64,000 nucleotides of DNA, taken from NCBI GenBank assembly GCA_015501595.1, contig JADNRX010000154.1:1-64000 (forward strand). The letters run 5' to 3'. The notes beneath the pieces were generated by a model that did not search any database, was not told the DNA's origin, and saw only the letters and a program-made list of their open reading frames with translations. Positions 36,270 to 47,213 of the stretch are shown one piece after another. The DNA is from Hymenopellis radicata (taxonomy: Eukaryota > Basidiomycota > Agaricomycetes > Agaricales > Physalacriaceae). How positions within the stretch are numbered: the first letter of the stretch is position 1; the number at the start of each line of letters is the position of its first letter. A program made the position numbers and the translations under genes.

Positions 36270-36616
36270 GGTGCGAGTGTTCACACAAAGTGAATAACTG
36301 TGTAAATTGTATTTTATCTGCTCGTGTAGCAGTGACTGGACGCTATTGGCAAACATGAGTAAACAACGCGTCTGAACTGTGGCGAAAGTTCAGGTTAAGT
36401 TTGGAATCGTCGGCGCTCTCTAAATCAAGGTACATAAACATTACATCGTTAGTTCAATCGACACTGATGTCGCTCAGGCAACGCTCAGGCGTGATACGCG
36501 CATTACGGTAGATTCTGATCAACAATCGCATCAAAGCGTGGGAAGTTGAACTTCGGCCATGCAATGTAAAGTCTATTTGTGTTTTCTCACGTCCCCAAAC
36601 TCTTCCGCCTCCCACC

Positions 36617-39600
36617 ATGGACGCCCACCAAGACATACAGGCCATCGAAGACTGGGACAACTACCAGGGCGCTGATATCTACGACTACCGTCCTCTGACG
36701 GCACCTTCGACTGACATCAAGGTTTGACGCGTTCTGCTGACAGGCTGACACTGACATGCTCGTCGTGATATGTAGGAGGACATGGAAGCCGCATTGTCCG
36801 AGGCACCTCAGCCTGAGTCTACCAGCGCGTTTGCGCATTCAAATGTCTACACCGACGCGCCGAACCCGTGCCTCAATCTTGATGGCGTCGGCTCCATTGG
36901 CTTACCGTTGAGTGAGCGCGACGCGCTTGCGATAGCGAGCGTGTCTGTGGTAGGCTGGGGGGTAGAACAAGGTTTATGGACTCTTCCCGGCGATAAGGTG
37001 AACGAGAGAGCGTTTTGACGCGTCGGACATGTCTCAACTTGAGTCTGCTTAGGTCCATTTTGATAACCCGCAATGGACGGACTGGGTCAGCGCGGTGGCG
37101 TCCTCCGTGAATACGGCGTTGGCTGTAGATGTGCCAATGTCTCTCATCCGGTGTCGATTGAGGAGTCTCACTCTGAGAACTGCCTATGCACAGTACGTTG
37201 AATCGTTTGTCCCACTGTCGTCGACCCTAATTCCAAGCAATTTAGGTCATTGGATTACTTTGAACAGTATGTTGTCCCGTTCCATTCAATGATTTTAATA
37301 ATAACGCGCGTGCAGGATGCGCTATGGTTCTCGACAATATGGAATTCTTTCTGTGATTCTCCCCTCACGCCACATCGGCGGTCAAATCCGTATCACGCAT
37401 CAGGTGGCCACAGAAGCGTTTAACATTGCCTGGAACACTGCTGCATCTACAACTGTCGTCGGCGCGTACACCGGGGTGACCCAGAGCTTCGATCCTATCC
37501 AATCCGGCTATGTCGTGTGTCTGTGTTACGAGCTCGACTATCTAGGTCCGTCGCTTTCTATGCCACAGCTCCCTCAACCTGGGGGAACTGCGACGCGGCT
37601 CCATCACGTCTTTCGATCATGGAGGCAAAGACTTTACGAAGTTCAGGAGCGTTCCAAACCCATTCCTGGAAGATGACGATGACGACGACGTGCCTCCATT
37701 CGTGGCATATCTCCTCGACCACACATACAGCGATGTGCCGCATTTCAATGCATCAGCTCTGCAGGGCTCAGATCGGTTGATGCTGAAGCAGATCGCGCCC
37801 TTCGCCAAGGCGTACGGTTTCAATCTCCACCTCGCGCAAGTCACCTACACCGAGATGGGCGGAGTTACGCTGGACATCGACCCATTCGACTTTGCCTCTT
37901 TCGTTGGCTCTCGTCGCTTTGGTTATGGGTACGAGTTTGGTGGTTATGGTCATTTCGAGGACATATACGACGCGGATGATGTCGAAATGGATGAGGTTGA
38001 GCAAAGAGAACTTGCATTTCGTTCAGTGTCGACGCTGGATGGAATGCCTATGCAGATGACTGGAAAGGCCATTGAGAGCCTTCATAATGACTTTGAGTAT
38101 GGTGGAGACGGCTTCATCAATGGAGATATGATAGATGGTGAGAAGGAATCCGATTTTGAGCGCTACAATCGAAGCGTACGTTTTCGTTCGATCGTTCAGA
38201 ATTGCCCTCGCTCACATTTTGGCATAGCACGGTTTCTTGACCTACAGTTAGTTTCAGTCTCCGTCTCTCATTAATGTTGGCTGACACTCGCCCGTAGTTT
38301 ATAAGCGCAGTGCCCTCGTCATCTCACCAAAGGAATCAGAGGTCGTCAAGTTCGCAGTGGGAGACATTAGCGCTTTCGCCTATGCGCAATTGAAATCCTC
38401 TGTCTCCATGACTCCTTCGACAAGAGAGACGTTGTTTATTTCAACTCTCCTCCGCTGGTTGAAAGACAACCGTTCCTCTCAAACCTCGGGATCTGCACCA
38501 CCCGTCGGCATAACAGCAGTGCAGGTAGCGAACGTCTTGCGAGAGAGTGCCGACCGCTGGAACAATGTCAACTTGTTCCTTCAAGTACTTCAGAATTGTG
38601 GCGCAGATCATTGCGTCTCGCTTGTAGGGGTAGATGGTCTACTCTCTGCATATCAAACCTTCGACTGGAACAAGTTGAAAGACTTGTAAGCTACCCGTCT
38701 TTTTTGCCATTTGCAACTGGACTGACCAGCCCGTTTTAGCTACGGCGAGGGCCTGTCTAAGACGACTTCGAGCTCTCTGCGGGGGCAAGTTGTTGGGCGA
38801 CTGTTGTTGACGGCCACGGAGCAGAACAACTCTGAGGTCGTCGCGTGGTGCCTGGCTCAACAAGCACGGGTTTTAGATACGATGCAGACGCTTGAGGCGG
38901 CGGACATTGAATGGGTGCTCAACTTCGCACAAACTGAAAGCAACCCTACGCACTATCTACAGACTGTGTAAGTGACGTCGTCTTCATCCCTTCATAGCGT
39001 CTCATGTCTCATGTCTTCCCGTAGGCTTATCCCTCGGCTCCATACTGTCCAGCCTTACGAGATGACTGTCTGGACGGCGCTGCTGACTCGCCTTGACGAG
39101 ATTGTGCGATCTGGATTACCGTCTTGGGACGTCAGACTACTTCCTCAGATCGTGAAAAAGTGTCTTGAGGATATTGTGAGCGTTATGCCGCCATACGCAG
39201 TCGCAAAGACGCCACAGCCGTCAGATCCCCCTGGTGGTACTGCCACGACCACCATCAAGGTCCTGTCTGTGGAACCTATCATGACTCTTTTCGAACTCGG
39301 CTCTCGCCTCGGTCTTGTTGAAGTTTGCATGCCCGTTTTGCAGAAGATGTGGGCGCAAAGGGATGTGCAGAAGGCGGCGGCGGGTGACAGTGCTGACCTA
39401 TCGCCGACTTCCTATTACGCTGCTCTTGTGCCCAAAATGAAGTCGTTCCTCCAGGACAAACCTCGTCTCAAGCGATATCTTGAGCCATTCTTCGAGCAGG
39501 CCATCGAAGTACTTCTCCCGTCTTACTTGACCCATACGGCTGTGTTCCAGACGGCCTTACAGTATTCAAGTAACAACGTATTCGAGATTCTCAAGAACAT

Positions 39601-40668
39601 GTGCGTCCTTCTACATAACCGATTACATTTATTCTCTCAGCTTACAATATATTTCTAGCCTTACTGTTGATCATGCCCGAGAGATATTCAAGAAGCGCTC
39701 CGTCATCAAAGAGTTCGCTCTATTCATGTCCGACAAATTACGGCCCCAAGCCCGAACACCGGAGGCAGCTGCGAATCTCACGGACATCCTCAAATGGTGT
39801 CTCGCAAGACTGACACGGTCCTTCGACCTCCGTTCCCTGTTCACACACTCACTTACTTATGGCATAAGTGGCAATCCAGGAATCGAGCTGCTTAGGCTCT
39901 GCTACGCACTCCAATTCCCGGCCTGTGTGGACCAGGTCGTAGAGCGGTTCCCCGTCCTCCCGCCGTCACCCCTTGCCAAGGCTGAATACATCAAATCTGG
40001 ATTGCTTCCCTTGCTCAAAGCTCTACCAGACTTGCTGACTACGCATGGAACATCTTTGACTGCTGCTCCCTATGCAAATTTTGCGGCGCAGGTGATGAAA
40101 ATGTACATTGAGCACGTACTACTAGGCCCAAAGCCGCTCGAAGTAGCTTCTCTTCAGGACCTCAGGGCAGTTGGGTGCGGATGTCCGATATGCAACGTCC
40201 ATTTGGTTCCGTTCTTGACGGCCGATGGTGTGAAGAAACATTATAGGGAGAAACAGAGTGTACGCACGCATCTGGAGCAACGCCTGGCGCGAACGCTGCG
40301 CTGGGGTGTGACCTGGACGACGCATCGAGTTGGGAGTCCGCATACTCTAGAGGTAAGCGCTCTAACGTATGACAATGCGACTTTCTCTTGATAAACCGAT
40401 ATTATAGGTCGAGAAGCCGCAGAGTATGGTTGCCCATGGGCTTTGGGTGAAGAACCAGAAGGACGGAGCGGATCTGTTGAAGATTTTGGGCAATGCAGAG
40501 CAGCAACGGCAGACACTTGGATCTGATTACGAGTCTGTCGCTGGAGCGCTTGTCGGGGTAGCAGCGAGGCCGCTCAGCACGATCCAGGTAAACGGTGTCA
40601 ACGTTGTAAAGCGTCCTTCGGATGCCACCGATGAGGTGGGTTTGGCCAAGAAACCTCGTTTGTCGTAA
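36617..40668 (+). CDS. Family copy B: large protein with degenerate 2OG-Fe(II) oxygenase-like domain
   Basis: Starts MDAHQDIQAIEDWDNY (ATG 36617) and ends GLAKKPRLS, stop 40666-40668. Same exon order as copy A, including a 21-nt micro-exon at 37246-37266 (SLDYFE). Blocks: NPCLNLDGVGSIGLPLSERD, VHFDNPQWTDWV, GILSVILPSRHIGGQI, TQSFDPIQSGYVVCLCYEL, LHHVFRSWRQRL, a D-rich run, then FAKAYGFNLHLAQVTYTE and the long helical half with CGCPICNVHL and RTHLEQRLARTLRWGV. Against the intact fungal family, HxD reads Y-x-E, the distal His reads Q and the 2OG Arg after SGY reads V. Near 37655 the frame shifts (SKPIPGR-stop against NPFLEDDDDDDVPPFVAYLL), consistent with an indel. It heads the direct array B-C-D-E. 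Confidence 0.72.
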
Positions 40669-40796
40669 AACAGACTTCTTGAAAGTTATATGTGTATTGT
40701 ATATCTTGTTATTATCTATCGTAAATCGTCGTTATTGTACTTCGTAGTGTATCTTGGCAATCCTAGCGTTCCAATGGATCTACTTACCACAAGATG

Positions 40797-40979
40797 ATTG
40801 CTGGGTCGGCCACTCCACCCTTTATAGACTTGGAGCAGGCTGAAAGTTTTGAGGTTGCAAAGCGTCCAGCGGATTCTGAGTGGGCTGAGCCGCCTCCACC
40901 TCTTACTGCACTCATTAATGGGGTGGCCGGTGGGAAGCGGCCTTCGACTGGTGAGCTTGGAGACCCACGTTTGGTGTAA
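40797..40979 (+). pseudogene. Probable relic of the family C-terminal exon
   Basis: A short frame just after copy B reads MIAGSATPPFIDLEQAE...EVAKRPADSEWAEPPPPLTA, LINGVAGGKRPSTGELGDPR, LV-stop. The VAG/IAG, INGV-x-x-KRPS and PRL sequences echo the family tail (VAGALVGVAARP...VNGVNVVKRPSDATDE...KKPRLS in copy B). It lacks the preceding exons. Likely a partial 3' duplicate; short length limits certainty. Confidence 0.4.
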
Positions 40980-41200
40980 TGTTGTACATCTTATGGCGCA
41001 CGTGCGAATATGTTACACGATCTTTCGGATGTTTTCCTCAGTTATACACAAAAGAAACGGTGTATCTACATTGACCAAGTATCTATGCATCGTTGCATCA
41101 ATGAAGACGATTCTTGACATCAGGTGGACATCTCAGAAAATGTAGTGAGTTCTGGTGAGATGTTGAGGAATAGATCCACGTACGCTCGGAGACGTCTCGA

Positions 41201-41229
41201 GAGTGCACGCTACAATTTAGCGTGCACTC
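41201..41229. repeat. Perfect hairpin, 11-bp stem, 7-nt loop
   Basis: GAGTGCACGCT at 41201-41211 and its exact complement AGCGTGCACTC at 41219-41229, separated by ACAATTT. It is the first of three hairpins within 200 bp in the gap between copy B and the kinase. Confidence 0.85.
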
Positions 41230-41244
41230 CCGACTCCCAAATCC

Positions 41245-41289
41245 ATCCGTGTCGGATCAGTTCTGCCATGGTGCTGATCCGACTTGGAT
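41245..41289. repeat. Hairpin with GTCGGATCAG stem
   Basis: GTCGGATCAG (41251-41260) pairs perfectly with CTGATCCGAC (41274-41283) around the loop TTCTGCCATGGTG. After two mismatches ATCC/GGAT extends the stem. The stem and loop are repeated with compensatory changes at 41362-41396. Confidence 0.85.
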
Positions 41290-41361
41290 ATAAGTACCAG
41301 TTTCGCGATAGTGCTGGCACAACCAGACGCGCAAGATCCCCCTAGTTCCCAAAAACGACGA

Positions 41362-41396
41362 GTCGTATCAGTTCTGCAACATGGTGCTGATACGAC
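41362..41396. repeat. Hairpin with GTCGTATCAG stem, covarying partner of the previous one
   Basis: GTCGTATCAG (41362-41371) pairs with CTGATACGAC (41387-41396) around the loop TTCTGCAACATGGTG. Compared with the hairpin at 41251-41283, a stem G:C pair is replaced by T:A on both sides, and the loop keeps TTCTGC...ATGGTG. Flanking GACGA/TCGTC extends the stem with one bulge. Confidence 0.85.
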
Positions 41397-41459
41397 TTCG
41401 TCCTTTGCCAGTGCCAGATGCAAGCATCACCATTAACAGTCGTTTGCCAGACAACCGTT

Positions 41460-41780
41460 AGATGCCCCTGATCCCAAAAGTCTTCCCAAGTCGCAATGGA
41501 AGAAGTATGCCCCCAGTACCCAAAGTCGACGCAGAGGACCTGCGTCTAGAGCCCCCAGTTCCCAAAGTATCATCATATGCCCCCGGTTCCCGAAGTTTGT
41601 CAATGCCCCCAGTGCCCAATGTACTTCCCCAGCCAGGAAGGAAGTACGAATAAGTCCCCAGTCCCAATGCCCCCAGAACCCAAGGCACTTCCCCAGCCAG
41701 GAAGGAAGTGTGAGTAAGCCCCCAGTGCCAGTGCCATGTTTTACGCGTATGAAGCCCCCAGTACCCACAAGAGAAAGATC
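41460..41780. repeat. Degenerate repeat field of CCCCCAGTNCCCAA and CTTCCCCAGCCAGGAAGGAAG
   Basis: The block GCCCCCAGTNCCCAA recurs about every 40-60 bp (about 41510, 41560, 41600, 41670, 41715, 41755). ACTTCCCCAGCCAGGAAGGA occurs twice (about 41623 and 41689) and can fold on itself (ACTTCC/GGAAGT). Frames read from it are periodic artefacts. It lies beyond the 3' end of the kinase. Confidence 0.7.
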
Positions 41781-41841
41781 TGTAAACGAGGAATAACCAA
41801 AAGAGTGTGAGTTGAATCGTGAACATGATTGGACCGGCCAA

Positions 41842-42967
41842 TTATGAACTAGAAGCGCGGGTTGACTGCCGGCCCTCCACAAAATATCCTACATCCCGTT
41901 CCGCGACATCCATCGGCGGGAGAGGAACATCCAATAACGGTCGGTCAAGCGGAGTAACAGGCGGGGATATCCCTGCTATAGCGATGTTCATCAGAGTCGA
42001 GCCACCTCCAGAGTCCTTGCATGGCGGACTGGGAAGTGGGAGTTCGATCCTGGACTTGAGGAAGAATGTGTCGATTTGCTCAATGAACAAACGCAGCCGA
42101 GAAAGCGATATGCGATCAAAAGGCTCGACCTGAAAATACATTTCAACAATTCGTTGCACTCTGCCGAGATGCGTATCGGCATCATCTTTGCGATGGAGTC
42201 GGGATCTCTGAGGTACGCTCGGAAGAGCGGATCCTCCCACTCAGCGCTGTTCCATGGATAGTATTCAGTGACAAGGCCGACTAGGATGACCCCACCGACC
42301 AGATGTCGTTGTATTCTGGGTAGTAGTAAGGGGTTGTGTACATTGACCCAATGCAATCTGCAGCAAGTCAGTATCAGGCATTAAATGTGAAGCAGAAACA
42401 TACCCGGTGACATGAAATGCAAGGTTCCCACCCGAAATTCATTCGAAGCGCGCTGCTTCGTCGACAAGCCGAAATCAGCCAAGAACACCCTACTCCCATC
42501 GCTGGAAGTGAGTATGTTCTCTGGCTTCAAGTCACGGTGGTAGACCCCCTTCTCATGACAAGACATTAGACCATCAATAATCTGAATCATGGTCGAACGG
42601 ATCAAGTCGTCGTTGTGTCTGAACTGGCCCTTTCCGAGCCGAGTGTACACATCGTCTCCGCAGAGATCCAGAAGGATGTAGCTGTAAGGACCCTCGACGA
42701 TGTGTTCATGGAGGGTAACGACGTTGCGGTGCTCAGAAACCCGCTTGTGGAGTTCGATTTCAGCGCTTTGTAGCTCCTCTTCGTACGAGCCAGGTGGAGG
42801 AGCGAACATGACCTTCACCGCGTATTGCAATGGCAGGCCGCCTGGATATCCACGCCCTCGTATACCGCGCCAAAGGAGCCAGCACCGAGAAGCTTCTTGA
42901 GATGCAGGCGACCGTGGGCGACGACAGTGTTGGTGAAGTCAGGGAGAGAGCGGGATTGGGCAGGCAT
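41842..42967 (-). CDS. Serine/threonine protein kinase (Ran1/Ksp1-like)
   Basis: MPAQSRSLPDFTNTVVAHGR starts at 42967. Kinase motifs in order: glycine loop LLGAGSFGAVYEG, YAVKVMF with the ATP-anchoring Lys, catalytic loop YHRDLKPENIL, LADFGLST, a GTLHFMSP activation segment, then after an intron DIWSVGVILVGLVTEYYPWN and a short C-terminal tail with SPP and Pro-rich motifs, ending at 41842. The FLADFGLST...MSP...NDIWSVGVIL pattern resembles fungal Ran1/Pat1 and Ksp1 kinases, linked to nutrient-controlled growth. At about 42830 the frame moves by one base between GVDIQAAC and LQYAVKVM; one inserted base restores a continuous N-lobe. The gene lies antisense inside the array of family copies, between B and C. 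About 340 residues. Confidence 0.78.
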
Positions 42968-43996
42968 CTTAGATATGAGAGTGATTGATAGAAAGTGTAG
43001 AAAGCAGCAGTGAAAGCGATAGAAAGCAGCGAAGGCAAGCCAAACTATCAAAGTCTGACAAGGTAAGAGTAAAGAAAGATAAAGGACGATCGAAAAAGAA
43101 GCCAGTGGTTTTGTGCCACAATATTTTCACATGATATTGGTGCTGGTTCTTGGCCCGATCTAGCCGAGCAAGACGAGAAATACGCCACACTGCAAACAGA
43201 CTGTCAAGCGCTACAAAGGACTGTATGAAAACTTCTATCTCATTAGCATTTTGCCAAACGAAGAACAGGAATTTGTCCAAGGCTCCTTTTTGCCAATTTT
43301 GTCTGCATCTGGAGGACTTGCCAATGTCGACCATGAAGAGCATAAGCCGTCTTGGTAGGTTGTGCGAATGGACCGAAAATCGCTGCCTCGTCGTGGTTGA
43401 CATGAACGTTCCAAATTGAGCCCAGTCGGCCGAAGTCGGACGTGTCCCGCGCCGATACCTGCCGATACGGATTCGTCCGCCCCGACTCTCACCCTCACCA
43501 CCATATACTGCTGCGTTCAATACAGGCTTACAGGCTGCTCGTCTCTCTGCCTCGCTTAGGACAAGAATAGTGACGTGAATTTTGACGCGACTTCGTATTC
43601 AAGTTGCCATTATCTTACTGCCCTAACCTTACGCCCTCTGTAAGCCTCTATATAAGGGTTCCGGTAGATGTTTCCTAGTGCCTGACAACTCACTTACTTT
43701 GTGCGGGATGCGGGCAGATGTCTGGGGTCCAGCGCTCAAGGCCTCACGTCTGAATTATCGGCCTTGACGTCCGGCTCTTGGTATTATCTTTTGTAGTATG
43801 GTCCATGGCCTACTCTCGGACGACAATGGACACAATCCTCGTCAGTATGCTCTTTCCTTGCAAGACCATTCTAGGACCGTTTCGTTCTGCCAAGGCCAGG
43901 TACTAGGCTTTGACCTTTTTGGCTCCAGCGTTACCCTGCACGCCTATTTAAACTCTTCTTGTGTATTGCTTTGTTCGCCTCCTCCTTCACCTACCC
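42968..43996. other. Intergenic region between the kinase and copy C
   Basis: About 1 kb without a supported gene. It holds a 49-bp dispersed repeat (43475-43523, minus), a CCCTAACCTTA box at 43621-43631, TATATAAG at about 43650 and TATTTAAA at 43945-43952, the last about 45 bp upstream of the copy C ATG. The kinase start is at its left edge. Confidence 0.5.
43475..43523 (-). repeat. Dispersed 48-49-bp repeat, copy 1
   Basis: Minus-strand GTATTGAACGCAGCAGTATA, TGGTGGTGAGGGTGAGAGTC, GGGGCGGAC matches 60547-60594 on the plus strand at about 80-85 percent. The two sites are 17 kb apart in unrelated surroundings, suggesting the end of a transposable or other dispersed element. Confidence 0.6.
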
Positions 43997-46900
43997 ATGC
44001 CCACTCCAGCAGACTTACACGCAATCGAAGACTGGGACACATACTCGGGCCAGAATGTTAATGGCGAGAAACTTCTCAAACAACCGTCCACCGACATAAA
44101 GGTTCGAGTCCAACTTGTCTTGATTCATAACGCGCCACTCATCGTTGCTTAGGGAGATTTGAAGACCGCATTATCCGTCGCGCTTGACAAACGCCCTAAA
44201 CAACTCCATCACGTTCTCCGTTCGTGGAAACAGAACTTGAGCAGTAATCAGCAAGTCACTCCCTCCTTCCTTGCTTGCTTTTTGGAGGACGAATATGAAA
44301 CTTCTGCTCTCAAAGCAACTTCACTGACGGACAAGGACGCGTTGTTGATCCATCATGTGGCGCCACTTGCCAAGGCATACGGCTTCGACTTACATCTCGC
44401 CGAAGTCACTTATACGGTAGATGGTGGCGTGACGTGGGGCCATCAATACGATACCTACAAGGCCGGAATCTCCTTCGAAAGGCGTTCGTACGACGACTCA
44501 GATGACGACGACTATTATAGCTTCTATGACTACCGAGACCCTTACGAAGTTTTCGTGGACCCGGAAGTGGTAAAAATGAACAAACGCGACGTCAGCCACA
44601 ATCTCCACTTTTCAGATGTGTTAGCTCTTGACGGGATGCCGATGAACATGTCCGGTGCTGCTGTCGACGGAATGAACGACGTAGATGATGATGGCAATAT
44701 CAAAGATATCAACCTCTACTTCGTCAATGGCGAGATCACCGAGGCCGATCGACAAGCTAATTTCTTCCACGAGGATGCGCATGTATGTCTGATCTCTCGT
44801 TCTTTTAGCTTGACCCTTCTCACAGCTTCTTCAGTGCGGCAGCCTTAGATACAGTGCGTCATGGAGCATTTACTTCTTTCCAGCTGATCTTATATTCATC
44901 GCCAGCGTATCAGCGCAATGCTCTCCTAATTTCTCCCGCCAACTCGCAGTCAGTCAAATTCACTACGGGCTTCATCAGAGACTTTGCTTGTTCGACCCTC
45001 TCTTCGTCACTTTCCAAGGCCATGTCTGTGAAAGAACGTAAGCTCGTTGGCTCCCTCTATGCTTGGGTCACAAAACTTGACGAGTCGCTCTCTGCTGCCG
45101 ATAAACTCCCACCCTATCAAAGGAAGACAGACCATGACGAGGCGGCCGTCAAGCAAGTGATGAACGCTTTGAGGGAGAGTGCACAGCGTTGGAATACACC
45201 AGCGGCCTTTGTGGACGCACTGAAGAGATGTGCAGCGGAACGGCGTATCACGGCCGTAGGGATTGAAGGACTTGTCTCCGCGTACCAAACGTTTGGATGG
45301 CATCTAATCAAAGATCTGTAAGTGTTATAAAAACTTTAGTGTTACTACACTCAACCCATCCTAGTTATGCGGACGCAGTTTCAAAAACGATGTCGAGGTG
45401 CCTTTGTGGTCCGTTCATTGCAGCCTTAGTCTCTGCTGCGACCACACGACGCGACACAAATGTCGTTTCATGGTGTCGGGATCAGAGCGAGTCTGTTCTT
45501 AGCGGTATCGAAAAGGTGGAAGAAAGTGAACTGGACTGGGTTCTGGCTCTTATAGGGACGAAGAGCGAGCCTACTCAATTCTTGAACAACACGTGAAGTC
45601 TCATTTTGAACATGTTGTACGCTTCGACTGATGATCAGGATAGGCTCATTCCTCTGCTTCAAAAGATCGACGACATGGAGCTTTGGTCTGCGTTTCTTAC
45701 CCGCTTACACGACCTGAAGCCACCCAAGTCTTCCACTTGGAAAGTCGGAGACCATCCCCGGCTTATCAATCACTGCTTGAAAGAGATTGCAAACGCCATG
45801 GATCCCTATCCCGTCAAGCCCAATCCGAAGGCTGAATACGCTTACTGCGCTTTCTCCGTCGCCAGTGATATCCCGACCGTCGAACCCATCGTTTCATTCA
45901 TCAAACTTGGTGTTCGGGTAAATGCGGTCCAATCTTGCATGCCTCTCTTAGAGAGGATGTGGACCGAAAAAGGTGCGCAGCGGCTGAAGGACGAAGATTT
46001 GTCCGCGGTCAAATACTATTCGGACCTGGTAGATGAGCTGGTCGATTTTGCTGGCGACAAACCGACCATCAAGCAAACCTTGCGACCTTTTTTCACTCAA
46101 GCGGCTGAGTTTCTCTTGCCTCAGTATACTGCACACAGTTCCGAGTTCCAGAAGGCCGTGAAAGCATCGGGAAACGCCATTGGTTTCCTCAAAGATTCGT
46201 ACGTTGTCTCCTGTCTTAATCGGATAGTTTTGCCAATATTTGCCATTTCTTTTAGACTGACACCAGAGTGTGTTGAACGAACCCCTCGTAGCACATTTTC
46301 AGGCTTAGCCAAATTCGCCGTAGAGCTCCTTGCTGAGGAAGCCAAGTCAGCAAGGTCCAAGGCGGACCTAAAGGCCATTGTCAAACTATGCCTTGAGGCG
46401 GCCATACAGAAATGCGACCTTCGTTGGGAAAGCGGAATCAATGTCCTCAAGTTGTGCTATACGCTCCAGATGCCTTCATACGCGGACGCCGCATTTTCAA
46501 AATTTCTTTCGCTCCCGGACCATGATGTCTCCTTCTACGTTAGGTCCGGTTTGGCGCCGGTCCTCCATTCTCTTCCCGGCTTCCTGGAAAGCAATCAGTT
46601 GGCTATAACCGACGCACCCTTTTCCACGTTTGCGACCGAGGTCATCAAACTTTTCGTTCGAGAGGCGCTCGGTGAAAAGCCTGAGGAAGTTGTCTCCCTT
46701 GACGAGCTGAAGGCTATTCCGTGCGGTTGCTACGACTGTTCGCGCTTTTTGAAGCGGTTCTTGTTTGGTCATCAGGATGAAACTGAAGTTCGCGAGAAGC
46801 AAAAGGTGCGAACGCATCTCGAGAAGCGCCTCGCGAAGACTCGTGCATGGGGATTTACCTGGGAGACCATCAAGGAGGGAAGCCCACATACATTACGGGT

Positions 46901-47213
46901 ACGGCGTTTATGTGTTTCCTCTCTTTACCGTGACACCCAGCTAACTGTTTTCATGGCAGATTGAGAAACCGGAAAGCGTAACTCTGCTGGCGCAATGGGA
47001 GAAAACCAAGCAGAGGCGATGAGGCTTTTGAAAGTCCTTGGGGACGAAGAACAGCAAATGAAGCTTCTGGGATCAAGTTACACATCGATCATGGCAGCTA
47101 TCGCAGGCACGGAAATTCCGACATCGCCTGCTCCCGAAGCTGTTACGGGAAAGAAACGCCCTCGCGCGTCGAAGGGTACCGCAGGGAAGAACAAGAAGGC
47201 TAAGCTGTCGTAA
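43997..47213 (+). CDS. Family copy C: oxygenase-like domain lost
   Basis: MPTPADLHAIEDWDTYSGQN (ATG 43997) to NKKAKLS, stop 47211-47213. After exon 1 the second exon begins GDLKTALSVALDKRPKQLHH, running straight into VLRSWKQNL. In copies A and B about 200 residues including the whole oxygenase-like fold lie between the DLxxALS and LRHVFRSW motifs. The remainder matches: AKAYGFDLHLAEVTYT, VSAYQTFGWHLIKDL, VRVNAVQSCMPLLERMW, CGCYDCSRFLKRFL, RTHLEKRLAKTRAWGFTWET, then the terminal exon LLKVLGDEEQQMKLLGSSY and KRPRASKGTAGKNKK. Near 47010 one base seems missing (KTKQ-RR-stop against AEAMRLLKVL). About 960 residues. A TATTTAAA at 43945 fits a TATA box. The basic tail suggests a nuclear protein. Confidence 0.72.

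Noticed and set aside
42969..43520. Minus-strand frame of 183 codons upstream of the kinase
   Set aside because: Low-quality composition, spans the dispersed repeat and presumed promoter, no domain.
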